Assembly (NCBI RefSeq): GCF_001645125.1
Contig: NZ_LXKA01000243.1
Coordinates: forward strand, 1-64,000
Origin: Paraburkholderia ginsengiterrae
GTDB taxonomy: Bacteria; Pseudomonadota; Gammaproteobacteria; Burkholderiales; Burkholderiaceae
DNA length: 64,000 nt
Direction of reading: 5' to 3'
Positions 1 through 10,064 of this stretch are shown here, one piece after another (positions within the stretch are counted from its first letter, which is position 1; each line of letters begins with the position of its first letter). A model generated the notes under the pieces. That model saw only the letters and a list, made by a program, of their open reading frames with translations, did no database searches and was not told the origin of the DNA. Position numbers and translations under genes: made by a program.

Positions 1-456
1 GTCCGGGGCGCCCGGTGCCGCCGCGATCCGCAGCGCGCCGCGCAGCGGATAACCGGGCGACACCCCCTTGACCGCAGCAAGCCGCGAGACCGGCTGCGTG
101 CCGGTCGAATTGATCATGCTGGGAAAGATCGCCGTGCTGGCGGTATCCAGACCGAGCGCTTTGGCCTTGTCCGCGAATTGCGAATCGACCGGATGATCGG
201 CCCGCACGATGAAGTCGGCGGCGATCATGCGCCGCGCATCGCGCTCGAGCCCCTGATGCAGACGGTCAGCCAGAAAGCCGACACTCGACAACGCCGCCAC
301 GGCCAGCAACAGCGCCAGCAGCAGCATCGTCAGCTCGCCCGCGCGCCAGTCGCGCGCCGTCATGCGGACGGCCTGGTGCACCAGATCTCTGGCGCCAAAG
401 CGGCGCGTCGGCAGAGCGGCCGTGCGCGCCGCGGAACCCCGTACCGTATCGCTCAA
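1..456 (-). CDS. ABC transporter permease, FtsX/YbbP type (N-terminal part)
   Basis: This reading frame runs off the left edge, so only about 152 N-terminal residues are visible. After a short cytoplasmic lead with a DLVHQAVRMTARDWRAGE segment comes one hydrophobic helix (LTMLLLALLLAVAALSSVGFLADRL, residues about 43-67). A periplasmic-looking stretch follows (HQGLERDARRMIAADFIVRAD). This is the usual start of large FtsX/MacB-like permeases that work in lipoprotein or envelope processes. The chosen start is a TTG that overlaps the stop of the upstream DUF4126 gene as TTGA, with AGGAG about 9 nt before it. The substrate cannot be judged from this fragment, and an ATP-binding partner is not in view. 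Confidence 0.72.
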   Translation of the reverse strand, partial: MSDTVRGSAARTAALPTRRFGARDLVHQAVRMTARDWRAGELTMLLLALLLAVAALSSVGFLADRLHQGLERDARRMIAADFIVRADHPVDSQFADKAKALGLDTASTAIFPSMINSTGTQPVSRLAAVKGVSPGYPLRGALRIAAAPGAPD

Positions 457-1064
457 TCGTGCCTGCTCCTGGCAAAGCGCGACACCATGTGCGTCGCCAT
501 GCCGCGAAAACCGCCCTGCACCCCGCGCCAGAGTGCCGGCAACGCCCAACTGGCCAGCATCAGAAATCCCACCATCAACACCAGAAACGCGATCGGCACG
601 AACAGCGCCAGCAACACGCCGCCGAACACGAGGCCGTCTTCAGCGGTGGAAGTCACGATGTTCGACACCGGTTCCGGTGACAGGTTGATCAGCGCACGCG
701 TACCGGCTTTGGCGAGATGGGCCGTGCCCGCGAGCGTGCCGCCCGCCAGCGCGGCGATGGTCAGAAGCGCCGGATCGGCGTGGCCGAGCGCGCCGGCCGC
801 CAGTACCGCGCCGGCCGGAATGCGGATGAAAGTATGGATCGCGTCCCACAACGAATCGAACGCGGGAATCTTGTCGGCGAGGAACTCGGTGACCGTCAGC
901 ACGCCCGCCACGCCGATAACCCACGGCGAGGACAGCGCGGACAGCGTATCGGGGAGGTGAATGAGGCCAAGACGGGCGAATACGCCGGCCAGCAGGACCG
1001 TCAGATAGAGGCGCAGACCGCTGCCCCATGAGAGGCCCGCAGCGAGCGAAAGTGATTCAAGCAT
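453..1064 (-). CDS. DUF4126 family membrane protein
   Basis: A 203-residue hydrophobic protein with about five membrane segments: residues about 5-25, 45-65, 80-105, 110-125 and 150-185. It has the DUF4126 look (SLAAGLSWGSGLRLYLTVL near the start, then EFLADKIPAFDSLWD). No biochemical function is established for the family. The start is the ATG preceded by GGAGG at 6 nt spacing; an in-frame start 13 codons further upstream is possible but less good. Its stop overlaps the start of the next permease gene, so the two are probably co-transcribed. Confidence 0.8.
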   Translation of the reverse strand: MLESLSLAAGLSWGSGLRLYLTVLLAGVFARLGLIHLPDTLSALSSPWVIGVAGVLTVTEFLADKIPAFDSLWDAIHTFIRIPAGAVLAAGALGHADPALLTIAALAGGTLAGTAHLAKAGTRALINLSPEPVSNIVTSTAEDGLVFGGVLLALFVPIAFLVLMVGFLMLASWALPALWRGVQGGFRGMATHMVSRFARSRHD

Positions 1065-1201
1065 GGCCGCCTCCGGGCGCGCTGTGCGTGCCGGGCGCTT
1101 CAACGGGCCGATAAAAAGGGGGCCGCACCGAAGTCGTCAGACCCGCGCCAAGCCGGCCGCGCCATAGAGGACGCGGGCAATTTCAGGTTGGATTCAGTCT
1201 C

Positions 1202-1207
1202 ATTATA
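1202..1207 (-). promoter_or_regulatory. Candidate -10 box for the DUF4126 gene
   Basis: A perfect TATAAT on the minus strand about 140 nt upstream of the DUF4126 start. No convincing -35 hexamer lies at 16-18 nt, so this is only a candidate. Confidence 0.3.
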
Positions 1208-1332
1208 GCCACGTAAATTCGCAGAACGCAGAGCGGCAATAAAATGGCGGTTTGAATGGGGTGCGAGCGCGGCTCAGGCAAGCTCGTGTCGCCAGACCGG
1301 TAACCGACTGAATAACGGGCCGAACTCGCGGC

Positions 1333-1653
1333 TCAATGCCCCGACGACAGCTTCAGCCCGATCAATCCGAGCACGATGAGTGACGCGCTGGCCACCCGCG
1401 CGACGGTCAACGCCTCGCCCATCATCACAATGCCGAAAATGAACGCGCCAACCGCGCCGATGCCCGTCCACACGGCGTAGGCCGTGCCGAGCGGCAACTG
1501 GCGCATGGCGACGGCGAGCAGCGCGAAGCTGCCGAGCGCGGTCACCAGCGTGAACACGGACGGCCAGAGACGAGTAAAGCCTTCAGAGGTTTTGAGACCG
1601 GCGGCCCAGGCAACTTCGAGCAAACCGGCGAGCAACAGAATAATCCAGGACAT
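1333..1653 (-). CDS. gdx: Guanidinium exporter, SMR family (Gdx/SugE)
   Basis: A 106-residue, four-helix small multidrug resistance protein that pumps guanidinium out of the cell in exchange for protons, acting as an antiparallel dimer in the inner membrane. The start [20 protein letters not shown] carries the essential glutamate of helix 1 (LLEV). [16 protein letters not shown] is the Gdx/SugE signature that separates this branch from drug-exporting EmrE. The length is that of the family. The gene sits alone behind a two-hairpin leader that matches a guanidine-II riboswitch, which independently supports guanidine as substrate. Confidence 0.93.
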   Translation of the reverse strand: MSWIILLLAGLLEVAWAAGLKTSEGFTRLWPSVFTLVTALGSFALLAVAMRQLPLGTAYAVWTGIGAVGAFIFGIVMMGEALTVARVASASLIVLGLIGLKLSSGH

Positions 1654-1671
1654 GAGACTGCTCCATGATCA

Positions 1672-1718
1672 GATGGGGCCGTCCCCGTTGGCGCAATGCG
1701 TAAGGCCGTCCTTACGGA
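1672..1718 (-). promoter_or_regulatory. Guanidine-II (mini-ykkC) riboswitch upstream of gdx
   Basis: Read on the minus strand, the leader holds two short hairpins whose four-base loops are both ACGG. The first has stem GTAAGG/CCTTAC (1699-1716) and the second has stem GGGG/CCCC (1675-1686). Two tandem hairpins with ACGR loops are the defining feature of the guanidine-II riboswitch, which turns on guanidine exporters when the loops dimerise around guanidinium. The second hairpin ends about 20 nt before the gdx ATG, so ligand binding probably controls access to the ribosome binding site. Confidence 0.88.
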
Positions 1719-1723
1719 ATGTA

Positions 1724-1729
1724 ATTATA
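1724..1729 (-). promoter_or_regulatory. Candidate -10 box for gdx
   Basis: A perfect TATAAT on the minus strand lies 8 nt before the first riboswitch hairpin, which would place the transcript start at the beginning of the leader. No clear -35 hexamer is visible. Confidence 0.5.
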
Positions 1730-1809
1730 GCAAACCCTGGTGTGAGCCCGCTGAGGGCTGAGTGGCGACAGGCAACGAGCGTCCCGGCCGCAACGCCCGA
1801 CAGAAGACC

Positions 1810-2508
1810 TCAAGCCGCGCCTACCAGCCGGTATCCGACGCCCGTTTCCGTAATGATGTGCTCCGGCTGCGCCGGGTCGCGCTCCAGTTTGCCGCGCAGA
1901 TGCGCCATGTAGATGCGCAGATAGTGATGGCTCTCCACGTGCGACGGCCCCCACACGTCGCGCAGCAACTGCCGGTGCGTCAGCACGCGGCCGGCGTGAC
2001 GCACCAGCGTTGCCAGCAGCCGGTATTCGATCGGCGTCAGATGCACCGCCACGCCGTCACGACTCACTTGCCGCAGCGCGAGGTCGACGCTGACCGCGCC
2101 GAAGCGCACCAGCGGCGATTCGTTCGCGCCGCCCTGATTGCGCCGCCGCATATGCGCGCGAATGCGCGCCAGCAGCTCGGACACACCGAACGGCTTCGTG
2201 AGGTAGTCGTCCGCGCCGGCATCGAGCGCAGCGACTTTCTCGCCCTCTTGCGTGCGCGCCGACAGGACGATCACCGGTAACTCGCTCCAGCCGCGCAATT
2301 CGCGGATCACGTCGAGACCGTCGGTGTCAGGCAGGCCGAGATCGACGATCACCAGATCCGGCTTGCGCGTGGCGGCTTCGACGAGACCCTGCTTGCCGGT
2401 TTCGGCGTCGTGCACGACGATGCCCTCGCCTTCCAGCGCCGTTCGCACGAAGCGGCGAATCTGTTTTTCGTCTTCAATCAGAACGACTGTGATACTGGGG
2501 TCACTCAT
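1810..2508 (-). CDS. kdpE: KdpE response regulator
   Basis: A 232-residue OmpR-family regulator that activates the kdp operon under potassium limitation. The receiver domain (about 5-120) has the acidic pair in LIEDEK, the phosphoacceptor aspartate in VIVDLGLPDTDG (D56), and the conserved threonine/serine and lysine (VLSAR, YLTKPFG). A winged-helix DNA-binding domain follows (LTPIEYRLLATLVRHAG to the VGYRL end). It is the last gene of the kdp run, and its start overlaps the end of kdpD by 8 nt. Confidence 0.96.
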   Translation of the reverse strand: MSDPSITVVLIEDEKQIRRFVRTALEGEGIVVHDAETGKQGLVEAATRKPDLVIVDLGLPDTDGLDVIRELRGWSELPVIVLSARTQEGEKVAALDAGADDYLTKPFGVSELLARIRAHMRRRNQGGANESPLVRFGAVSVDLALRQVSRDGVAVHLTPIEYRLLATLVRHAGRVLTHRQLLRDVWGPSHVESHHYLRIYMAHLRGKLERDPAQPEHIITETGVGYRLVGAA

Positions 2509-5347
2509 GAGCGGGCTTGGAAAGCGGGTTGAGATTTGAGGCGCCGTCGGTCCCGGCGTGCGTTAGAGGATCGTCGCTCTCGTCTTCCAGCACATCCGGC
2601 GCTTCGGGCGGCGTTTCCACCGGCAGCGTGAACCAGAAGCGCGCGCCTTCGACGCGGCCATCCGCCGACACGCGATTGAGCGCGCCGATTGTACCGCCGT
2701 GCGCTTCGACGATCGCGCGGCAGATCGCCACCCCGAGGCCAATGCCCGGCTTGGCCGATTCCTTCTCGCCGCGTGTGAATTTCTCGAACACGCGCGCCTC
2801 CATGCCGGCGGGCAGGCCGGGGCCGCTGTCGTCAACGGTGACACGGACGAACGACTTGCCGTCCGCGTCGAGACGTTGCGCGCCGACCAGCAACGGCGTA
2901 TCGGGCGAGGTGTATTTGGCGGCGTTTTCGAACAGGTTGGAGAAGAGCCGCTCCATCAGCACGGCGTCGAGGTGCAGGAGCGGCAGATCGGCCTGCAACC
3001 TGACCTGCACCGGATGATTCGCCAGCACGCGCTTGCACGCACGCAACGCGGCGCCCACCGTTTCTTCGAGCAGCGTCCACTGCTGATTCAGTTGCAAACT
3101 GCCCGCCTGCAAGCGCGCCATGTCGAGCAGATTCGTCACGATGCCGGTCATGCGCAGCGCTTCTTCGTGAATCGCTTCGACCAGCTGACCGTTCGGCTGT
3201 GCCACGGCATCGGCCTCGTGCGCTTGAGCCAGCATCGACGAGAAGCCGACGATGGTCGTCAACGGCGTGCGCAGGTCGTGCGAAATCGCCGACAGCAGCG
3301 AGTTGCGCAGACGCTCCGACTCCATGCTGACGAGCGCGTCGCGCGCGATATCCACGTAGTGAACCCGTTCCAGCGCGAGCGCGATCTGCGCCGCGAACGC
3401 ATCGAGCATGCGCTGCTGTTCCGGCACGTCGAGCTCGCCCTCGTCACGCATCACGACCGCGAGCACCCCGCGCGTACGCATCGGCGCCTTGAGCGGCAAG
3501 TACAGCGCGGCGGCGGCCGGCAGCGTGTCGGTGCCGTGGCCGGCCGGCTTCTGCTGATCGTAGACCCATTGTCCGACATCGCTATCGAGCATTTCACCTT
3601 CGAGCGTGATCGCCGCGTCGGGATCCTCGATCTTCTGCTTGACCTGATCGGCGCTGTCCGGCAACAGCATCGCGACGCGCGCACCGAACACTTCGCTCAC
3701 GTGACGGCTGCCGATGCCGACAATCTGTTCGGTGGTCAGCGCCGCGGCCAGCTCGCGCGCCATCGCGTACATCGCACCGGTGCGTTGCTCGCGGCGACGC
3801 GCCACGCTAGCCTCACGGCGCAGGCTCGAGGTGAGATGGCTGATCACCAGCGACGTCAGCAACATGCCGACGAAGGTCAGCAGATACTGCGTATCGGAAA
3901 CCGACAGCGACATGCGCGGCGGCACGAAGAAGAAATCGAACGCGGCCACGCTGAGGAACGACAGCACCACGCCTGGCCCGCGCCCCAGCTTCACCGCGGT
4001 AAAGATCACGCCGAGCAGATACAGCATGACCAGATTGGTCAGATCGATATGGTCGATCAGCTGGCTCGACAACGCCGTAATGGCCGCGCAGATTGCCACC
4101 GCGAAGCCGTAGGCACGCGGCGGCGAACGGCGTTCGCGCGCCGCGCTGAGCGCCTCGCGCCACGCGTTCGCGGTGGTGTTCAGCAAATGGCGATGTTCGC
4201 CGCCATCGCCCGCGGAAGACGCGCGAATCAGCGTGAGATCGAGATCGCCGGTCTTTTCGGCAATCCGGTCGCCAAGCGGCCGGCGCAGCCAGCGCTTGAC
4301 GCCCGTGCGCGCCGAGGCGCCGGCCACCAGCTTCGATACATTGCGAGCCTGCGCATAGCCGATCAGTGCGGTGACCGCATCGGCGCCCGCGAGCGTCGCG
4401 GTTTCGGCACCGAGTTCAGCGGCTAGCTTCAACGCGTTCAGTGTGCGTTCGCGGCGCTCGTCGGGCAAACGCTGCAAGGCGGGCGTTTCCACATAAACGG
4501 CGATCCAGTCGGCCTTCAGACTCGCGGCGAGGCGCGCCGCCGCGCGCACCAGCATCGGCGCTTCCGGGCCTGGACCGACGCACACCAGCAAGCGCTCGCG
4601 CGCCTGCCAGATGCGCTGGATGGAACGGTCGGCGCGATATTCGCGCATTTGCGCGTCCACGCGATCCGCGGTGCGGCGCAGCGCCAGCTCGCGCAGCGCG
4701 ATCAGGTTGCCCTTGCGAAAGAAGTTGCGTACCGCGCGCTCGGCCTGCTGCGCCATATACACCTTGCCGTCGCGCATCCGGTCGAGCAGCTCCTCGGCGG
4801 GCAAGTCGACCAGCGTGACTTCGTCGGCACGATCGAACACGCGGTCCGGAACAGTTTCCCAGACACGAATGCCGGTGATCTGCCCCACCACGTCGTTCAG
4901 ACTTTCGAGGTGCTGGACGTTGACGGTCGTGTACACGTCGATGCCCGCGTCGAGCAATTCGTAGACGTCCTGCCAGCGCTTCAGATGCCGTGCGCCCTGC
5001 ACGTTCGAATGCGCGAGCTCGTCGACCAGAATCAGTTGCGGCTTGCGCGCGAGCGCGGCGTCGAGATCGAACTCGCCGAGCTTGCGGCCGCGATACTCGA
5101 TCTGCATGAGCGGCAGCACGTCGAGACCGCCGAGCAGCGCGGCGGTTTCCGTGCGGCCATGCGTTTCCGCGATGCCGACCACCACGTCCGCGCCTTCCTC
5201 ATGACGGCGCCGCGCGGCCTGCAACATCGCATAGGTTTTGCCCACGCCCGCCGACGCGCCGAAAAAAATCTTCAGCCTGCCACGCTGACGTTTTTCTTCG
5301 TCGCGTTGCAGCTTGTCTAGCAACTCATCAGGATCGGGGCGGTTCAT
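2501..5347 (-). CDS. kdpD: KdpD potassium sensor histidine kinase
   Basis: A 948-residue inner-membrane kinase that senses potassium and osmotic status and phosphorylates KdpE. Domains in order: N-terminal KdpD domain (about 20-230) with Walker A GASAGVGKTYAML and Walker-B-like LILVDELAH; a universal-stress-protein-like domain (about 250-370); a four-helix DUF4118 membrane block (about 405-505); a GAF-like region (about 530-650); HisKA with SHDLRTPLTTIVG; and an ATPase domain with NLFENAAKY, DSGPGLP and GIGLGVAICR. The ATG at 5347 is preferred to a TTG two codons upstream; neither has a strong ribosome binding site. It is separated from kdpC by 161 bp that hold a strong hairpin. Confidence 0.96.
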   Translation of the reverse strand: MNRPDPDELLDKLQRDEEKRQRGRLKIFFGASAGVGKTYAMLQAARRRHEEGADVVVGIAETHGRTETAALLGGLDVLPLMQIEYRGRKLGEFDLDAALARKPQLILVDELAHSNVQGARHLKRWQDVYELLDAGIDVYTTVNVQHLESLNDVVGQITGIRVWETVPDRVFDRADEVTLVDLPAEELLDRMRDGKVYMAQQAERAVRNFFRKGNLIALRELALRRTADRVDAQMREYRADRSIQRIWQARERLLVCVGPGPEAPMLVRAAARLAASLKADWIAVYVETPALQRLPDERRERTLNALKLAAELGAETATLAGADAVTALIGYAQARNVSKLVAGASARTGVKRWLRRPLGDRIAEKTGDLDLTLIRASSAGDGGEHRHLLNTTANAWREALSAARERRSPPRAYGFAVAICAAITALSSQLIDHIDLTNLVMLYLLGVIFTAVKLGRGPGVVLSFLSVAAFDFFFVPPRMSLSVSDTQYLLTFVGMLLTSLVISHLTSSLRREASVARRREQRTGAMYAMARELAAALTTEQIVGIGSRHVSEVFGARVAMLLPDSADQVKQKIEDPDAAITLEGEMLDSDVGQWVYDQQKPAGHGTDTLPAAAALYLPLKAPMRTRGVLAVVMRDEGELDVPEQQRMLDAFAAQIALALERVHYVDIARDALVSMESERLRNSLLSAISHDLRTPLTTIVGFSSMLAQAHEADAVAQPNGQLVEAIHEEALRMTGIVTNLLDMARLQAGSLQLNQQWTLLEETVGAALRACKRVLANHPVQVRLQADLPLLHLDAVLMERLFSNLFENAAKYTSPDTPLLVGAQRLDADGKSFVRVTVDDSGPGLPAGMEARVFEKFTRGEKESAKPGIGLGVAICRAIVEAHGGTIGALNRVSADGRVEGARFWFTLPVETPPEAPDVLEDESDDPLTHAGTDGASNLNPLSKPAHE

Positions 5348-5449
5348 GCTCAATGGTTTTCATCGTTAGGCTGGCGTCGTTGTGTGCATGGTGACACGCT
5401 GACAGCCCGGCCGCAAATGACGGCGCCCGACGGCGCGCCGCTCAAAAGG

Positions 5450-5480
5450 CCAAGGCGGCGTCGCACCGACGCCGCCTTGG
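5450..5480 (-). terminator. Strong hairpin between kdpC and kdpD
   Basis: A perfect 14-bp GC-rich stem (CCAAGGCGGCGTCG and its complement) with a 3-nt loop, followed on the minus strand by CCTTTTGAG. It could end the kdpFABC transcript or attenuate read-through into kdpDE. The T-run is only four bases. Confidence 0.55.
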
Positions 5481-5508
5481 GCAGGGCCACTGTAACGGCC
5501 TGCGCGAA

Positions 5509-6087
5509 TCAGCCGCGCTTCAACTCGTCCAATGCCAGGTTCAGTTGCAGCACGTTCACGCGCGCCTCACCCAGAATGCCGAATTGACGGCCGCTCGTAT
5601 AACGGTCGACCAGCGCCTGCACATCGTTCACCGCGAGCTTGCGCGCCTTGGCCACGCGCTCGATCTGGTAAGCCGCGGCTGCCGGGCTGATCTCGGGATC
5701 GAGACCGCTGCCCGAAGACGTCACCAGATCAACCGGCACCGGCTTCGACATATCCGTGCCGGCGGCTTTCAAGGCGTCGAGACGGCCTTTGATTTCGTCG
5801 AGCAGCGCCGGGTTGGTCGGACCGAGATTCGAACCACCCGAGTTCGTCGCGTTGTACGGCATCGGGCTGGTGGCCGACAGGCGGCCCCAGAAGTACTGCG
5901 GCGCATCGAACTGTTGGCCGATCAGCTTCGAGCCGACCACCTTGCCGTCCTGTTCGATCAGGCTGCCGTTGGCCTGATCGTGGAAGGCCGCCTGACCGAC
6001 GGCGGTCATGACCGCGGGATAAGCAAGTCCGGTGACGGCGGTGAGCACCGCAAAGATCACGATCAACGGACGGAACAGATTTTTCAT
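5509..6087 (-). CDS. kdpC: KdpC, potassium-transporting ATPase subunit C
   Basis: A 192-residue subunit with one N-terminal membrane anchor (residues about 8-30) and a periplasmic body. It stabilises the KdpFABC complex and assists ATP binding by KdpB. Recognisable KdpC segments are [43 protein letters not shown] and the C-terminal [17 protein letters not shown]. It lies 30 bp after kdpB and is read with it. Confidence 0.96.
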   Translation of the reverse strand: MKNLFRPLIVIFAVLTAVTGLAYPAVMTAVGQAAFHDQANGSLIEQDGKVVGSKLIGQQFDAPQYFWGRLSATSPMPYNATNSGGSNLGPTNPALLDEIKGRLDALKAAGTDMSKPVPVDLVTSSGSGLDPEISPAAAAYQIERVAKARKLAVNDVQALVDRYTSGRQFGILGEARVNVLQLNLALDELKRG

Positions 6088-6117
6088 GATGAATATTTCC
6101 TCTTAGGCTGCCGCGCT

Positions 6118-8202
6118 TCAAACCCAGCCGAACGCGGCCAGCACCATATCGATCAGCTTGATGCCGATAAACGGCACGATGATCCCGCCCAGACCGTAAA
6201 TCAGCAGATTGCGGCGCAGCAGGATCGCCGCGCCCAGCGCCCGGTATTTCACGCCCTTGAGCGCCAGCGGAATCAGCAGCACGATGATCAGCGCGTTGAA
6301 AATCACCGCTGACATGATCGCCGAGGTCGGCGTGGCCAGATGCATCACGTTCAGCGCGTTCAACGCCGGATAGGTCGTGGCGAACGCGGCCGGAATGATC
6401 GCGAAGTACTTGGCGACGTCGTTCGCAATCGAGAACGTCGTCAGCGAGCCGCGCGTCATCAGCATCTGCTTGCCGATCTCGACGATCTCGATCAGCTTGG
6501 TCGGGTTCGAATCGAGGTCGACCATGTTGCCGGCTTCCTTGGCTGCCTGCGTGCCGGTGTTCATCGCCACCGCGACGTCGGCCTGGGCGAGCGCCGGGGC
6601 GTCGTTGGTGCCGTCACCGGTCATCGCCACCAGACGGCCTTCGGCCTGGTGCGCGCGAATCGTGGCGAGCTTCGCTTCCGGCGTGGCTTCGGCGAGGAAG
6701 TCGTCCACGCCGGCTTCCGCGGCGATAGCTGCAGCGGTCAGCCGGTTGTCGCCGGTCACCATCACGGTCTTGATGCCCATCTTGCGCAGTTCGGCGAAAC
6801 GCTCCTTGATGCCGCCCTTCACCACGTCCTTCAACTCGATCACGCCCAGCACGCGCGCGCCCTGCTCGCTCTTTTCGGCGACCACCAGCGGCGTGCTGCC
6901 GCGCCGCGCGACTTCGGCGACGGCGTTGCTGACTTCATTCGGGAAGCGGCCACCGTTATTCTCGACATACGTCTTGACGGCATCGGCTGCGCCTTTGCGG
7001 ATTTCACGGCCCGGCAGATCGACGCCGCTCATGCGCGTCTGGGCGGTGAATCCGAGGAACTCCGCATGCAGCGAGCCCATGTCGCGTTGACGGATGTTGA
7101 AGCGTTGCTTGGCCAGCACGACGATGCTGCGGCCTTCCGGCGTTTCGTCGGCGAGCGACGACAGTTGCGCGGCATCGGCGAGCGATTCTTCCGTCAAACC
7201 CGGCGCCGGCACGAACTGCGAAGCCTGGCGATTGCCGAGCGTGATGGTGCCGGTCTTGTCGAGCAGCAGCACGTCCACGTCGCCGGCCGCTTCGACCGCG
7301 CGGCCCGAGGTGGCAATCACGTTTGCCTGCATCATGCGGCTCATGCCTGCCACGCCGATCGCCGACAACAGCCCGCCGATGGTGGTCGGAATCAGACACA
7401 CGAGCAGCGCGACCAGCGCGGTAATCGTCACCACGTGGCCGGCTTTCGCGGCTTCAACCGAGAACATCGAGAACGGCAGCAGCGTGGCGGTGGCCAGCAG
7501 CATCACGATCGTCAGCGCGACCAGCAGAATCGTCAGCGCGATTTCGTTCGGCGTCTTCTGACGCTTCGCGCCTTCGACCATCGCGATCATGCGGTCGAGG
7601 AACGCCTCGCCCGGATTCGCCGTGACACGCACCACGATCCAGTCCGACAGCACGCGCGTGCCGCCCGTCACCGACGAGAAGTCGCCGCCCGACTCGCGGA
7701 TCACCGGCGCGGATTCGCCCGTGATCGCCGATTCGTCGACGGAGGCGACGCCGTCGATCACTTCGCCGTCGGCCGGGATCACGTCGCCGGTTTCGACCAG
7801 CACGACGTCGCCACGGCGCAGATCGGAAGCCGTCAGAATGCGGATCGGCGACTTCGGATGCGGCTCGTTGAGCTTCTTGGCCATCACGTCTTTCTTCGCA
7901 CTGCGCAGCGATGCCGCCTGGGCCTTGGAGCGGCCTTCAGCGAGCGCTTCCGCGAAGTTGGCGAACAGCACCGTGAACCACAGCCACAAGGTGACCGCGA
8001 GAATGAAGCCCGCGGGCGCCTCGGCCTGGCCGCCGAGCGCGGCGATCCAGAGAATGGTCGTCAGAATGCTGCCGACGTACACGCAGAACATCACCGGATT
8101 GCGGAACTGCGTGCGCGGCGTCAGCTTTTTAAAGGAGTCCACGATCGCCGGGCGCAGCAGCGCCGGGTCGAACATGGACCTGGTTGCATTATGTTCAGTC
8201 AT
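6118..8202 (-). CDS. kdpB: KdpB, potassium-transporting P-type ATPase catalytic subunit
   Basis: A 694-residue P-type ATPase that hydrolyses ATP to drive potassium through KdpA. It has the actuator motif ITGESAPV, the phosphorylation motif [10 protein letters not shown] (near residue 316), the KGAADAVK nucleotide-binding segment, and the hinge [20 protein letters not shown]. Membrane helices flank these domains. The length matches the family. It lies 56 bp after kdpA. Confidence 0.97.
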   Translation of the reverse strand: MTEHNATRSMFDPALLRPAIVDSFKKLTPRTQFRNPVMFCVYVGSILTTILWIAALGGQAEAPAGFILAVTLWLWFTVLFANFAEALAEGRSKAQAASLRSAKKDVMAKKLNEPHPKSPIRILTASDLRRGDVVLVETGDVIPADGEVIDGVASVDESAITGESAPVIRESGGDFSSVTGGTRVLSDWIVVRVTANPGEAFLDRMIAMVEGAKRQKTPNEIALTILLVALTIVMLLATATLLPFSMFSVEAAKAGHVVTITALVALLVCLIPTTIGGLLSAIGVAGMSRMMQANVIATSGRAVEAAGDVDVLLLDKTGTITLGNRQASQFVPAPGLTEESLADAAQLSSLADETPEGRSIVVLAKQRFNIRQRDMGSLHAEFLGFTAQTRMSGVDLPGREIRKGAADAVKTYVENNGGRFPNEVSNAVAEVARRGSTPLVVAEKSEQGARVLGVIELKDVVKGGIKERFAELRKMGIKTVMVTGDNRLTAAAIAAEAGVDDFLAEATPEAKLATIRAHQAEGRLVAMTGDGTNDAPALAQADVAVAMNTGTQAAKEAGNMVDLDSNPTKLIEIVEIGKQMLMTRGSLTTFSIANDVAKYFAIIPAAFATTYPALNALNVMHLATPTSAIMSAVIFNALIIVLLIPLALKGVKYRALGAAILLRRNLLIYGLGGIIVPFIGIKLIDMVLAAFGWV

Positions 8203-8258
8203 TGAATCCTCGAATTTCCCGTTTGCGCCTGTTCACTCGTTGGCTTGAAAGGGCCGCC

Positions 8259-10064
8259 TCAATGGGCGCCCAGCATCATCAGATGTTCAACACCAGGACC
8301 GAGCGCAAGCGCAGGCACATAAGTCAGCGCGCCGACCAGCAGCACCGTGCCGAGCAGCAGCACGACGAACAGCGGACCGTGCGTGGGCAGCGTGCCGCCC
8401 GTCACGCCGATGCGCTTCTTCGCGGCGAGCGAACCCGCAATCGCGAGCACCGGGATGATCGTGCCGAAGCGGCCGAACCACATCGCGATCGCCGTGAGCC
8501 AGTTGTAGAACGGCGTGCTCACGGTGAGGCCCGCGAACGCGCTGCCGTTGTTGTTGGCCGCCGAGCTGAACGCGTAAAGGATTTCGGAGAAGCCGTGCGC
8601 GCCGGGGTTGGCGATACCGGCCTTGCCCGCGTCGGTCAACACCGCGATCGAGGTGCCGACCAGCACCAGCAGCGGCGTGAGCAGCACGACGATCGACACC
8701 ATCTTCATCTCGTACGCTTCGATCTTCTTGCCGACGTATTCCGGCGTGCGGCCGATCATCAGGCCCGCCACGAACACCGCCAGCAACGCAAACACGAGCA
8801 TGCCGTACATACCGGAACCCACGCCGCCGAAAATCACTTCGCCGAGTTGCATCAGCAGCATCGGATAGAGGCCGCCGATCGGCGTGAGCGAGTCGTGCGT
8901 GTTGGCCACCGCGCCGCACGAAGCCGCCGTGGTCGCAACCGTGAAGATGCCCGACTGCGCGATGCCGAAGCGCGTTTCCTTGCCTTCCGCATTGCCGCCC
9001 GATTGCAGCGCATTAGCCGACTGGTCGACGTGCAATGCGGTAATGGCCGGATTGCCGCTCTGCTCCGCGCCGATTTCGCCGAACACACACACGCCGAATG
9101 CGATCGTCATGGCGGCGAGCACGGCCACGCCCTGCTTGCGGTCCATGATCATGCGGCCGAACACCAGCGCGAGAGCCGCCGGAATGATCAGCATCGAGAA
9201 GATCTGCAGGAAGTTCGAGAACGGCGTCGGGTTTTCATACGGATGCGCCGAGTTGCCGTTGAAGAAGCCGCCACCGTTGGTGCCGAGCATCTTGATCGCT
9301 TCCTGCGAGGCAACCGGACCCATCGCGAGGGTTTGCGTCTTCACCGGCGTATCGACCGTGACCGCGTTGCCCTTCGCGTCCTTCACCGGGTTGCCTTGCG
9401 CGTCGAGCTTCGGCGCGGCGTAGGTGGTGGTTTGCAGCGTCGGCACGTCCTGATAGGCCTTGAAGTTCTGGATCACGCCCTGGCTCATCAGCAGCGCGCC
9501 GACGATCGCTGCCATTGGCAGCAACACATACAGCGTGACGCGTGTCAGGTCGACCCAGAAGTTGCCGATGGTTTGCGCGGTGTGACGCGCGAAGCCGCGG
9601 ATCAGCGCGATCACCACGACGATACCGGTGGCCGCGGAGAAGAAGTTCTGCACGGTCAGGCCGAGCATCTGCGTCAGATAGCCCACCGTCTGCTCAGGGG
9701 TGTAATCCTGCCAGTTGGTGTTGGTGACGAAGCTGATGGCTGTGTTGAACGCGCCGTCGACCGTCATCGGGCCGAACTGCTGCGGGTTGCCCGGCAGCCA
9801 TTGCTGCACGCGCAGCAGCGCGTACAGGAACACCGTGCCGAGCACGTTGAACGCGATGGTGGCCAACGCGTAGTGCTTCCAGCTCATTTCCGTCGACGGA
9901 TCGACGCCCGCGATGCGGTACAGCAAACGTTCGATGGGGCCGCCGAAGCGGACCACGCGCGAGCTGCCGTCCATCACGGCGCTCAGATAACGGGACACCG
10001 GCACCGCGCCTGCCAGCAGCACGACGATGAACAGGCCCGCTTGCAGGACATTGTTCGAGTTCAT
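8259..10064 (-). CDS. kdpA: KdpA, potassium-binding channel subunit
   Basis: A 601-residue inner-membrane protein of the SKT superfamily with about ten helices and four selectivity-loop repeats. Visible loop segments include FVTNTNWQDYT, GTNGGGFFNGNSAHPYENP and SAANNNGSAFAGL, which match KdpA filters. The start overlaps the stop of kdpF as ATGA, so translation of the two is coupled. Confidence 0.97.
   Translation of the reverse strand: MNSNNVLQAGLFIVVLLAGAVPVSRYLSAVMDGSSRVVRFGGPIERLLYRIAGVDPSTEMSWKHYALATIAFNVLGTVFLYALLRVQQWLPGNPQQFGPMTVDGAFNTAISFVTNTNWQDYTPEQTVGYLTQMLGLTVQNFFSAATGIVVVIALIRGFARHTAQTIGNFWVDLTRVTLYVLLPMAAIVGALLMSQGVIQNFKAYQDVPTLQTTTYAAPKLDAQGNPVKDAKGNAVTVDTPVKTQTLAMGPVASQEAIKMLGTNGGGFFNGNSAHPYENPTPFSNFLQIFSMLIIPAALALVFGRMIMDRKQGVAVLAAMTIAFGVCVFGEIGAEQSGNPAITALHVDQSANALQSGGNAEGKETRFGIAQSGIFTVATTAASCGAVANTHDSLTPIGGLYPMLLMQLGEVIFGGVGSGMYGMLVFALLAVFVAGLMIGRTPEYVGKKIEAYEMKMVSIVVLLTPLLVLVGTSIAVLTDAGKAGIANPGAHGFSEILYAFSSAANNNGSAFAGLTVSTPFYNWLTAIAMWFGRFGTIIPVLAIAGSLAAKKRIGVTGGTLPTHGPLFVVLLLGTVLLVGALTYVPALALGPGVEHLMMLGAH

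Noticed and set aside
2699-4426. 575-codon open frame opposite kdpD
   Set aside because: Antisense shadow; no ribosome site and no recognisable domain.
6340-8205. 621-codon open frame opposite kdpB
   Set aside because: Arginine/histidine-rich translation with no family motif, lying exactly antisense to kdpB; a shadow frame of high-GC coding DNA.
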